Source: Bacteroidales bacterium
GTDB taxonomy: Bacteria; Bacteroidota; Bacteroidia; Bacteroidales; WCHB1-69
Direction: 5' to 3'
Assembly: GCA_016285615.1 (NCBI GenBank)
Contig: JAEERB010000080.1
Span: 1 to 10,770, forward strand
DNA length: 10,770 nucleotides
Part shown: positions 1 through 6,716 of the stretch, in pieces
How the letters are laid out: each line of letters opens with the position of its first letter
Position numbering within the stretch: position 1 is the first letter of the stretch
The notes under the pieces: generated by a model
Told to the model about the DNA's origin: nothing
The model's input: only the letters and a program-made list of their open reading frames with translations
Databases searched by the model: none
Translations under genes and position numbers: made by a program

Positions 1-145
1 AAACATTTTTCCCCGTTAGGCGAAAAGCGATGTTGACTAATTCGAAGCGTTCGTCAACGCCAATGTTGGTTTGCCCAAAAACTTGGTTCCCAAGCAAAAT
101 TAAGGCAAACACGATAATTTTTTTGAATTTAGTAATTGTGTTCAT
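1..145 (-). CDS. DUF4932 family secreted protein, N-terminal part only
   Basis: Only the first 48 codons are in the window; the gene runs off the left edge. The start ATG is at 145-143. Residues 1-22 form a signal peptide: a Lys-containing n-region, a hydrophobic core (IIVFALILL) and a likely cleavage after VFGQ. The mature start, with the pattern V-D-E-R-F-E-L-V-N-I-A-F-R-L-T-G, resembles the opening of DUF4932 proteins, a Bacteroidota-rich secreted family that often carries a metallopeptidase-like HExxH region further in. That later region is not visible here, so any catalytic claim is inference. The start lies 12 nt after the stop of the upstream gene (158-1327), which suggests co-transcription. 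The family call rests on one short conserved stretch. Confidence 0.6.
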   Translation of the reverse strand, partial: MNTITKFKKIIVFALILLGNQVFGQTNIGVDERFELVNIAFRLTGKNV

Positions 146-157
146 GGTTAAAAATAT

Positions 158-1327
158 TTATTGATAACTATACATGTTGTTCATTCCCCAATTAAAACGA
201 TAGCCGTGCTCTATGCCAAATTGTGCTTTGGCTTGTTCTACCCGCAATGGTATAATCCAGTATTTTTTTCTGAGAGCATCCGTTTCATTGTCTGGCAAAA
301 AGAATTTTCCCAAACGGAAGTCTTTGTGTGACATAGTATTGCCTATTCTAAAAACTTGTTTGCCATATTTTTCACAATCACACTCCCTGCGTGAAAATAT
401 TGCGTACTCTATCATCTTCGCATATTCCCGAGGATGAAGATTGCCTTTGGCAATTTCATCATACGTGGCCTCGAAAATCTTCAGCGGACAAGGATTATGG
501 GCCATATAAACAAAGAACCAAATCTGTGCACAACTACCATCCAATTTCGGACAATCATCTTTAGGCAAATCATCTCTTTTTATCCAAGTTTTCTCCCCTG
601 TGATTGAGACTTTCACCACGTCGGTTTTAGGACGCAAACAGAGACTGTCGGCACCCAATTTGACCAACCGGTTAAAGTTCAACTCTTCGTTCTGTAAATC
701 TTTGTATAAGAGAGAATCATCCACACCTATCAATTTAGCTCCTGGGAATCCGTATTCCTTAATTTTCGTCAACAATTCCTCATCCCAAGGGTTGAAACTT
801 TGCCAATATTCATCCCCGAGATTACTACGTCTGTATTTCATTTCTCGTAATACAAATTGGTATGTCCATGCCAAATATTCCTGATTAATGGTAGCAAGAT
901 ATTGCTGGCGTACGGCTTGACCTTTTTCGCTTCTAAAATAAGAAATAAATTCCTTATATACAGTAATATAAGATTTCCTCCAAACGGGAATACTCGACAA
1001 ATGTAACGGCCTTACACCGAAAAGTACCGCCCTTTTCAAGTACTTCATGTAATCACGATGGTAATAATGTGCCAGTTGGGCAGCATTCACCAAATCATGC
1101 GCATAGTTGAACTCAAAGTTGTTGAAGGCTTGGTCGTAATACTGAAAACAGGCATCCACATCGTGCTTGTCAAACAATGCACACTCGGCTTTGTAAATTA
1201 GTTCGTGGTAGTGCCAGTAGTTGGTGTCTTGCTGCGCTGTGGCTTGCGCACAGCAGTCTCCTGTCAACCATGACAGCATGGAGAGAACCAGCAATGCAAA
1301 TCCATTACAGGTGGATTTTGTTTTCAT
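158..1327 (-). CDS. Secreted protein of unknown function, paralogue of the gene at 1429-2481
   Basis: I do not recognise a named family. The 389-residue product has an N-terminal signal peptide (hydrophobic residues 10-22, then GDCCAQA, with a likely signal peptidase I site near residue 29), so it is probably periplasmic or outside the cell. Residues 36-100 look helical and TPR-like, with the pattern A-E-x-A-x-x-D followed about 20 residues on by A-F. The same pattern occurs in the neighbour at 1429-2481. The rest is rich in Tyr, Trp and charged residues, with Cys at 230, 259, 266, 280, 316 and 318 that could form disulfides. A Bacteroidota-type promoter lies just upstream, with the -7 box 25 nt before the ATG, which supports this start. 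The downstream DUF4932 gene follows after 12 nt. No catalytic motif is visible. Confidence 0.85.
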   Translation of the reverse strand: MKTKSTCNGFALLVLSMLSWLTGDCCAQATAQQDTNYWHYHELIYKAECALFDKHDVDACFQYYDQAFNNFEFNYAHDLVNAAQLAHYYHRDYMKYLKRAVLFGVRPLHLSSIPVWRKSYITVYKEFISYFRSEKGQAVRQQYLATINQEYLAWTYQFVLREMKYRRSNLGDEYWQSFNPWDEELLTKIKEYGFPGAKLIGVDDSLLYKDLQNEELNFNRLVKLGADSLCLRPKTDVVKVSITGEKTWIKRDDLPKDDCPKLDGSCAQIWFFVYMAHNPCPLKIFEATYDEIAKGNLHPREYAKMIEYAIFSRRECDCEKYGKQVFRIGNTMSHKDFRLGKFFLPDNETDALRKKYWIIPLRVEQAKAQFGIEHGYRFNWGMNNMYSYQ

Positions 1328-1351
1328 GTTTTTGTAATTAATTTATCGTCA

Positions 1352-1383
1352 CAAAGTTAGAACAATATTTTATTATAAACAAC
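1352..1383 (-). promoter_or_regulatory. Bacteroidota-type promoter for the 1327-158 unit
   Basis: Read on the minus strand, 1359-1352 is TAACTTTG, a perfect match to the TAnnTTTG -7 consensus of the primary sigma factor of Bacteroidota. A GTTG at 1383-1380, separated by 20 nt, is a one-mismatch candidate for the TTTG -33 box. The flanking sequence closely resembles the promoter region at about 5436-5482. The leader to the ATG at 1327 would be short, roughly 20 nt. Confidence 0.65.
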
Positions 1384-1428
1384 GAAACAAAAAAAATTAT
1401 TTTTCCGCATCCATGGCGAGCCGGGAGC

Positions 1429-2481
1429 CTACTTTACATTATCGGAAGTGTTTTCTCTATCATAATACATTCTCGAAAAATCGCCTGCGGCGTGCTCCGC
1501 ATCTATCTCCTGTTTCATTTTTGCTGCCTCACGGGCAGTGTCCTCTTCTGTACCATATCGCCGGTGATTAACTGGATGCCAATACAAACGGTGTTTGAAT
1601 TCCCAAATGCGCTTCGTCACCATCTCTTCAAATGTTTCTGCTATTCCCAACTTCTTTCGGTTTCGATTCACTTTCCTGACATTGGCAGGATAGTTAATAA
1701 ACAGAGTATTGCTCATCTCAAAGCAATAGTAATGTCCTTGAGCATAGCGGTTGGGGTCTTGTGGCGGAGTGTTTTTGTTGAAACGTTTACGCCAATGATA
1801 CTCGTCTTCGAGCGACATGAACTCATAGGCAGAGAAATCGCCCTTGTTAACTTGCTTTCGCAGAATTTTTTGCAAAGAATAGCTGCCAGCTTGGACATAA
1901 TGAAGAGCAGGGGTTCCCAAATAATGCCAATAATATTGTCCTGCAGTATTTTCATTCACATGAGAATATCTTTGATAAATATCTTTAATTGCCTCCAAGT
2001 TGCTTTTGTTCAACGAATCCTCTTTTGTCGAGGCGGGTATTTGATGTATAAAAGACTGGTCTGTTTCGATGATTTTTTCAAGTTTCCTCTGCAACAAGGT
2101 GTCGTATGATGGCCGGGTGGTATCGGCCATATCTTGCAATTTTCCAAGAAGTTGTGTGTCGCATGAATCATTTCTACGATATTCGGCCACAGCATATTCT
2201 CCATCCCCTCTTTGGCAAAGCTGATACGCATATTGCAGTATGTTCTCCTCATCATGCGTAATATGTGTATTGAGATGATAAGCTGTTCGCAAATGATTGG
2301 CAAACGGAAACTTGTAAGTGAAAGCCTTTGCAAAACACTCATTGGCTCTCTGGAAATTGCTGTCGCAAATGGCCAACTCCGCCTGGTTGGTCCAATAATA
2401 GTACTGGCGTACAGTTTTGGGTTGTGCGTAGCAGCCGTAAAACAGAAAGAACATTGAAAATAGCAACAGATAATGTTTCAT
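1429..2481 (-). CDS. Secreted protein of unknown function, possible lipoprotein
   Basis: The 350-residue product has a strongly hydrophobic signal sequence (residues 4-16). It ends in FYGC followed by YAQ, so it could be a lipoprotein acylated at Cys17 or be cut by signal peptidase I after about residue 19; the lipobox is not ideal. No named family is recognised. Residues 27-60 carry an A-E-x-A-x-x-D ... A-F pattern that aligns, with one gap, to residues 38-71 of the neighbour at 158-1327. The C-terminal third has a similar layout in both (an N-T pair, then an R-K-K stretch), so they are probably diverged paralogues. The C-terminal part is rich in Arg, His and Tyr and ends in a charged tail. 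The start lies 12 nt after the stop of the RDD gene, indicating translation from a shared transcript. No catalytic residues can be proposed. Confidence 0.85.
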   Translation of the reverse strand: MKHYLLLFSMFFLFYGCYAQPKTVRQYYYWTNQAELAICDSNFQRANECFAKAFTYKFPFANHLRTAYHLNTHITHDEENILQYAYQLCQRGDGEYAVAEYRRNDSCDTQLLGKLQDMADTTRPSYDTLLQRKLEKIIETDQSFIHQIPASTKEDSLNKSNLEAIKDIYQRYSHVNENTAGQYYWHYLGTPALHYVQAGSYSLQKILRKQVNKGDFSAYEFMSLEDEYHWRKRFNKNTPPQDPNRYAQGHYYCFEMSNTLFINYPANVRKVNRNRKKLGIAETFEEMVTKRIWEFKHRLYWHPVNHRRYGTEEDTAREAAKMKQEIDAEHAAGDFSRMYYDRENTSDNVK

Positions 2482-2493
2482 GATATTCTTTTT

Positions 2494-4143
2494 TCAAATC
2501 TTTTTGTTGAGAGCCTTTATCTTCCATTTTTCTGCTAACATGCAAATTAACAGGATTATTAACGAACAAAACCATAACAACATAGCCATCCATATATCAA
2601 TATAACACCACCATCCCAAAACAATATCCGTTACGACAGTATCGTCCACCCCTTTTACATCGTATTCGTCAAAAATCACACCTGTAAAAAAGTCTTGATA
2701 ATGGGCTTGCTGTTGCTGTTGTTTCGAGAAAATATACATGTCGAATTCATCCTTGCCCAAGGGGGTGTCTTTAAAATCAAATCCAATAGGACGATAATTT
2801 TCCAGACGCCATGCTGTTTCCCATTTACCCATGGCAAACTGTAAAGGATTGACAAGTGCCGGACGCGGTCTGAAATAGAGAACATTGGCTACTTTATCCG
2901 GATAAGCATCATGAATATATTGTGCTTGATTCTCAAACCGATTTTTTCTAAATAAGTCTCCTGTTTTGCGTAAGAACTCTGTACTCGCAATAAATGCATG
3001 CCTGTAATTGGTTACCACTAAACACTTTTTTCGTGTTTGCCCGTACCAGTCTATCACACAGTTAGCCATAAGACTGTCACGTTTGGTTATATCCACGTCT
3101 TTCGGAACCTGAAAACTCCTGGTTTCAAAGATATCACAAGGATAGACTTTTATTTTCAAACTATCTTCCAAAGTGGCATTCAACAGATTCACGTGACGAA
3201 GAAAATACAAATCATTTTTGCGCGTATGGGTAGAGTTCCTAATAGCCTGAATTAAAGAGCTGTCGCTGTCATACACGGTTTGCAGAACAGTGTCCACCGC
3301 AAGCTGGTCAACCGAATTGCCGTACTCGGTAAACACGTGGCCGACCTTGTTAATGAATTCTTTGGAAGAGACAAGTTGGACAATCATTTCCCATTCTTTC
3401 ACATGCTGGTGCGAAACCTCCTCCAGAATCACAATGTCGTATTTTTCGAACAACGACAATAAATATTCCACAGGAGTCTGAGATATACCGCTCATGTAAT
3501 CAGCACATTCACGTGCTTTAAAATTCTGAGGGTAATCCATGCCCTTAAAGGGAAACCTGAACCCGCACACTTTTGTAAGACCGGAATTCGAGGTGTTGTT
3601 ATACAGCATTAAGCCTAAAACGAAAACAGCACCAGCAACCAAAAACGAAATGCCAAACCTCTTCATAAACGGCTGTAATGTTGGCTGTTTTATTTTACAA
3701 GTGCCAGCCATACAATCCCATAGACTTCGTTTCGTCGCTATTTTTACAACCAAGCACAGAACTAACAACAGAATAATGTAACAGCCTGTATATAATCCTC
3801 TCTTGGGCAACATACCGAAGAGTGTTTCATTGAAAAAGATAGCGGGCACTACAATCAATAACAAAGCTTTAGATATTTCCCGAATAACTATCTGCCACCA
3901 TCGCAGCGGCTTGTCGTTTTTGTTAGCCAATGCCACACCCATTACCTTTTGTCCCAAGGTTTGCCTTTCCCACAGATATGAAATCAGGTAATAGCCTAAA
4001 AAGAAGACCAACAGATAAACCCAGCGACGTGGGTAAATCCATGCCGACAGCCCGCGAGCGGTCATTGCCGTCATCATAAACACGAGGCTAAGGTCAATGA
4101 TGGTGGCGGCAGCACAGTTTAGAAATGTGTTTTTGCTTTTCAT
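2494..4143 (-). CDS. RDD membrane protein fused to an EreA/ChaN-like domain
   Basis: This 549-residue integral membrane protein has two recognisable parts. Residues 7-152 fit the RDD family: I-I-D in the first membrane segment (about 10-30), a second segment at 41-58, then T-L-G-Q-K-x-M-G-V near 62-70, P-L-R-W-W-Q near 79-84, a further segment at 117-135, and L-W-D-C-M-A-G-T at 141-148. Another membrane segment follows at 163-181. Residues 220-500 form a soluble region with features of the EreA/ChaN/TraB-like superfamily: V-I-L-E-E-V-S-H (Glu241, Glu242, His245), V-F-T-E-Y-G (Glu273) and N-Y-R-H-A-F (His382). A last membrane segment spans 513-534, with a basic tail. The superfamily includes erythromycin esterases and haem-binding proteins, but the substrate here is unknown. 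The gene follows the peptidase-like gene after 59 nt. A poor -7-like box (4170-4163, AATCTTTG) lies in that gap, so an internal promoter is possible. The RDD call is firm; the second domain rests on a motif-level match. Confidence 0.8.
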   Translation of the reverse strand: MKSKNTFLNCAAATIIDLSLVFMMTAMTARGLSAWIYPRRWVYLLVFFLGYYLISYLWERQTLGQKVMGVALANKNDKPLRWWQIVIREISKALLLIVVPAIFFNETLFGMLPKRGLYTGCYIILLLVLCLVVKIATKRSLWDCMAGTCKIKQPTLQPFMKRFGISFLVAGAVFVLGLMLYNNTSNSGLTKVCGFRFPFKGMDYPQNFKARECADYMSGISQTPVEYLLSLFEKYDIVILEEVSHQHVKEWEMIVQLVSSKEFINKVGHVFTEYGNSVDQLAVDTVLQTVYDSDSSLIQAIRNSTHTRKNDLYFLRHVNLLNATLEDSLKIKVYPCDIFETRSFQVPKDVDITKRDSLMANCVIDWYGQTRKKCLVVTNYRHAFIASTEFLRKTGDLFRKNRFENQAQYIHDAYPDKVANVLYFRPRPALVNPLQFAMGKWETAWRLENYRPIGFDFKDTPLGKDEFDMYIFSKQQQQQAHYQDFFTGVIFDEYDVKGVDDTVVTDIVLGWWCYIDIWMAMLLWFCSLIILLICMLAEKWKIKALNKKI

Positions 4144-4202
4144 GGTTTTTAATTACCTAATACAAAGATTAATAAAATATTCTTCTTGCTTGTACGGCGT
4201 TT

Positions 4203-5426
4203 TTACTCCAAGACATAATTTGGAAATCCCTCAATGGCGTATTCGTGAACTTTTTGTCTGAAGTAGCGGTTAAAATCCTCTTCTCTTATTCCTAATTCTG
4301 TTTGAATAAACAGGTAAAGTTGTTCCTTGGTATTTCCATACTCTTTGATGGCTTTTGCCAGTAAGGGGATTCCTCCTTTTTCAATAGTAAGCATACAGAT
4401 CATGGCTCCTATCAAGTAAATGGGAGCTGTTACCCCTTTAAGGTTAGGAAGGTTTCGCCACTCGTAAAAGTCTATTTCAGGATGCAGAATTAAGTATTCG
4501 TCTATATTGTTAAAATGCTCTTGATGCAAAATGCCTCTCTGCGATCCGTTTTGCACAAAACATTCCGTCACTCCCTGTATAAATAGTCCGTGTGCCTGGG
4601 GATATTGCTGCCATACCAATCTCATGAATTCATGCTCATAACATTCTCCTCTTTTAGCCGTTGCATAGATAATGCTGTTATAAACATCAAAAAAGCCACA
4701 CTCGTTGGTGGGATTTTCGCCTTCTCCAACAACAAAGTCAAAACCTTTCAATTTGCTAATACTTTCACAATTTTCTGAAATATAATACTTTATGTCGTCA
4801 ACTTGAATATCAAGGTTTTCTCTTAAAAAAGCAAGCATTCGGTTTGCACGGAAAGCCTCCTCTCTGTTAAAGCTGTATTCAGGGTAATAACAATAAGTTA
4901 TGTTTCCATATTTTTCTGTTTTCCAACTTGTTGTATAATGATGAAGAAAATTTGACAATTTGCATTGTCCTGCAGAATCTATCTGGGCCATGGTGTGTGT
5001 AATAGCCATAACATAGATATTGTAACTGTTGGATAGTGTATCTTTGTATATCCAGTAAAACATGGATCTTATGTCATATTTATCCTCTATCTTACTGATT
5101 GACAGAACCTCATTTCGTATCCCACGAAATTTGTACAGGCCTGGCGTGAGATAGCCTTCAGAATTTAGCAAATCATAACTCCTGTACTTTTGTTTATCAT
5201 CGCTATTCCAATACGGATTGTCGTACAAACTGTCTGGGGCCGATTGCAAGTAGGCTTTCCAGCACTCGTACACCTTAAGTTTTTCACTGTCGGCACTGTT
5301 CTCAAATTTCCAAGTACAAGGTATGTTGTTGGCAAAAATTGGTGATATTAAACATATTGCAATAACCACAAAAGTACATAAGCCATCCTTAGGCCGTTGC
5401 ACATTTGTAGCGGGATAGGCGTTCAT
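4203..5426 (-). CDS. Secreted gluzincin-peptidase-like protein with degenerate zinc site
   Basis: The 407-residue product has a signal peptide with an unusually long n-region (17 residues) and a hydrophobic core at about 18-31, cut near Ala32. Residues 160-400 are laid out like the peptidase MA-like gluzincins: a Tyr-rich strand region, then an I-I-Y-A-T strand, then H-E-F-M-R (His265, Glu266, Arg269) where active enzymes have HExxH, then I-Q-G-V-T-E-C (Gln284, Gly285) where they have W-x-x-E-G-x-A. It closes with the usual helical part, including G-G at 351-352 and a final E-L-G-I-x-E-E-D-F-N-R-Y-F. The second zinc His is replaced by Arg and the glutamate ligand by Gln, so it is probably not a zinc protease. 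A binding or scaffold role is an inference. The promoter at 5452-5482 gives a leader of about 20 nt, which supports this ATG. It is the first gene of the leftward envelope cluster. Confidence 0.75.
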   Translation of the reverse strand: MNAYPATNVQRPKDGLCTFVVIAICLISPIFANNIPCTWKFENSADSEKLKVYECWKAYLQSAPDSLYDNPYWNSDDKQKYRSYDLLNSEGYLTPGLYKFRGIRNEVLSISKIEDKYDIRSMFYWIYKDTLSNSYNIYVMAITHTMAQIDSAGQCKLSNFLHHYTTSWKTEKYGNITYCYYPEYSFNREEAFRANRMLAFLRENLDIQVDDIKYYISENCESISKLKGFDFVVGEGENPTNECGFFDVYNSIIYATAKRGECYEHEFMRLVWQQYPQAHGLFIQGVTECFVQNGSQRGILHQEHFNNIDEYLILHPEIDFYEWRNLPNLKGVTAPIYLIGAMICMLTIEKGGIPLLAKAIKEYGNTKEQLYLFIQTELGIREEDFNRYFRQKVHEYAIEGFPNYVLE

Positions 5427-5451
5427 GATATTTTTAATTAATTCAATCGCA

Positions 5452-5482
5452 CAAAGTTAGAAAAATATTTCTTTAATACAAA
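5452..5482 (-). promoter_or_regulatory. Bacteroidota-type promoter for the 5426-1429 unit
   Basis: On the minus strand, 5482-5479 is TTTG (-33) and 5459-5452 is TAACTTTG (-7), separated by 19 nt. Both boxes match the Bacteroidota consensus exactly and at normal spacing. The ATG of the peptidase-like gene follows 25 nt after the -7 box. This is the best-formed promoter in the window and closely resembles the module at 1352-1383. Confidence 0.8.
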
Positions 5483-5511
5483 CAACAAAAAAATGTAAAA
5501 AGTTGATTAAT

Positions 5512-5679
5512 GAGATTCTTTCGCACGCTAACGCGTGCTCGGAATGACGACGGCTCCTATTAGAACACTAGCGGCGGCAGTTCACATAATAGTGTTCGCA
5601 CTATCGTGGTGCCGCCGCTTTCTCACGGGCAACCCACAGTGCGTCATTTCGAGGCTGCGTTAGCAGCCGAAGAAATCCC
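5512..5679. repeat. 168-bp dispersed-repeat-like element with inverted 38-bp arms
   Basis: The left arm (5512-5549) and right arm (5642-5679) are each 38 nt. They align without gaps as inverted repeats, from GAGATTCTT...GGAATGACG on the left to CGTCATTTC...AAATCCC on the right. Each arm contains its own perfect 6-bp hairpin: GCACGC/GCGTGC (5523-5528 with 5533-5538) and GGCTGC/GCAGCC (5653-5658 with 5663-5668). Their 4-nt loops, TAAC and GTTA, are complementary to each other. Where the arms differ in the stems, both sides of the stem have changed together. No protein is encoded. This layout suits a MITE-like or REP-like dispersed repeat; arms of the type GTCATT-C/T-CGAG...GAAGAAATC recur in many bacterial genomes. 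Copies elsewhere in this genome cannot be checked here. Confidence 0.75.
5570..5619. other. Central GC-rich hairpin inside the repeat element
   Basis: AGCGGCGGCA (5570-5579) pairs perfectly with TGCCGCCGCT (5610-5619). Inside, CAC/GTG (5583-5585 with 5606-5608) and ATAGTG/CACTAT (5589-5594 with 5599-5604) continue the stem with small bulges, around a TTCG tetraloop (5595-5598). No T-tract follows on either strand, so it is not a convincing intrinsic terminator. It could still block read-through or protect transcript ends downstream of tatC. Confidence 0.7.
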
Positions 5680-5723
5680 ATAAAAATGATTCTTCAAATA
5701 GCGTGGGACTATTGCTGAAGACC

Positions 5724-6494
5724 TTACGCCTTCGCCGTTTTCCTCACAATAACGATGCTTATTTCATACAGCAAATAGATGGGCAGCGCCACGATGGTGA
5801 GGGTGAAAGCGTCGGCGGTGGGGGTGATGATGGCAGCCACAACGAGAATAACCACAATGGCATGGCGGCGGTACTTTTTCATGGGCGCTTCGGTCAGCAG
5901 ACCGAATTTGGCCAAAAGCCAGCATAATATGGGAATTTCAAATAGAATGCCCAAGGTGAGACTGAGCATCAGCAGCGCACTGATGTACGATTCGAGCGAG
6001 ATGATGTTCGGCACCGCCGTGCTGACCTGATAACTGCCGAGAAAACGGACCGTCACAGGGTAGATGATGAAGTAGTTGAGCAGCACGCCCGCGAAAAACA
6101 TCGCACAGCCGCCAACCAGCGCAGTGACAGCATATTTCCGCTCGCTCGTGTAGAGCGCAGGCGCCACAAACTTGAACAGCTCGTACAGCAGGTAGGGACT
6201 GACACACAGCAGTCCGAAGTAAAAGGCCACTTTCAAGTGGATGATGAACTGTTGCGCCAGGTCGATGTTGATGAGCGTAAGCGAGAAATCGGACGCCTGC
6301 CCCGTGAGTCGCTCAATAAGTTTGAAGGTGACAAACGAAGCCTCTTTAGGGGCAAGTATAATCTTGAACAGCAGGTCTTTAAAGCAAAACGCAACGATGC
6401 CGCACACCAGTACGGCCACAATCATGCGTATTAGGCACGACCTGAGTTCGTCCAGATGGTCCCAGAATGTTTGCGTGTGTTCGCTATTGGGCAT
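5724..6494 (-). CDS. tatC: Sec-independent protein translocase TatC
   Basis: TatC is the multi-spanning inner-membrane receptor that binds twin-arginine signal peptides and, with TatA, exports folded proteins, often with cofactors already inserted. The 256-residue length is normal. Family marks are present in order: F-W-D-H-L-D-E-L-R (10-18) in the cytoplasmic N-terminus, S-P-Y-L-L-Y-E-L-F-K-F-V-A-P-A-L-Y (99-115) with the conserved Glu105, E-R-K near 118-120, F-E-I-P (185-188), T-P-T-A-D-A-F-T (224-231) and P-I-Y-L-L-Y-E (238-244). About six hydrophobic segments can be seen. Its ATG lies inside the 3' end of tatA (11-nt overlap), so translation is probably coupled. It is the last gene of a four-gene operon that also encodes a Tat substrate. 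The call is secure. Confidence 0.97.
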   Translation of the reverse strand: MPNSEHTQTFWDHLDELRSCLIRMIVAVLVCGIVAFCFKDLLFKIILAPKEASFVTFKLIERLTGQASDFSLTLINIDLAQQFIIHLKVAFYFGLLCVSPYLLYELFKFVAPALYTSERKYAVTALVGGCAMFFAGVLLNYFIIYPVTVRFLGSYQVSTAVPNIISLESYISALLMLSLTLGILFEIPILCWLLAKFGLLTEAPMKKYRRHAIVVILVVAAIITPTADAFTLTIVALPIYLLYEISIVIVRKTAKA

Positions 6495-6690
6495 TGTCAG
6501 AAGTGGAATCTTCTTTCTTGGGTTCGTCGTTCTTTGGCTGTTCGGTGTCGTTCATGCCGTCTTTGAAGCTCTTCACTCCTTTGCCTAAACTCTTCATCAG
6601 TTCGGGAATTTTTTTAGCGCCGAAAAGCAGAATAATGACTACGGCGATGATGATGATTTCGGTGGTTCCTATAAATAATAATGTCATCAT
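6484..6690 (-). CDS. tatA: Twin-arginine translocase subunit TatA (TatA/E type)
   Basis: TatA forms the oligomeric pore-like component of the Tat export system in the inner membrane. The 68-residue product has the typical layout: a short N-terminus, one membrane segment (residues 6-23, F-I-G-T-T-E-I...L-L-F-G), the hinge F-G-A-K-K-I-P-E-L (22-30), an amphipathic helix with S-L-G-K-G-V-K-S-F-K (34-43) and a charged, disordered tail. The polar residue near the start of the membrane helix is Glu11. No separate TatB is seen, so this subunit may serve both roles, as in minimal TatAC systems. The first two codons are both ATG; either could be the start. It begins 26 nt after the stop of the aldo/keto reductase gene and overlaps tatC by 11 nt. 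Confidence 0.95.
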   Translation of the reverse strand: MMTLLFIGTTEIIIIAVVIILLFGAKKIPELMKSLGKGVKSFKDGMNDTEQPKNDEPKKEDSTSDNAQ

Positions 6691-6716
6691 AATTATTTTG
6701 TTTTAAGTTATTTACA

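Noticed and set aside
1492..2109. 205-codon plus-strand open frame opposite the secreted-protein gene
   Set aside because: The minus-strand gene has a signal peptide, operon spacing and a paralogue; the plus-strand frame has low-complexity hydrophobic stretches and no supporting signals.
5570..5619. Intrinsic terminator downstream of tatC
   Set aside because: The hairpin is strong but no T-tract follows on the minus strand; it is better explained as part of the repeat element.
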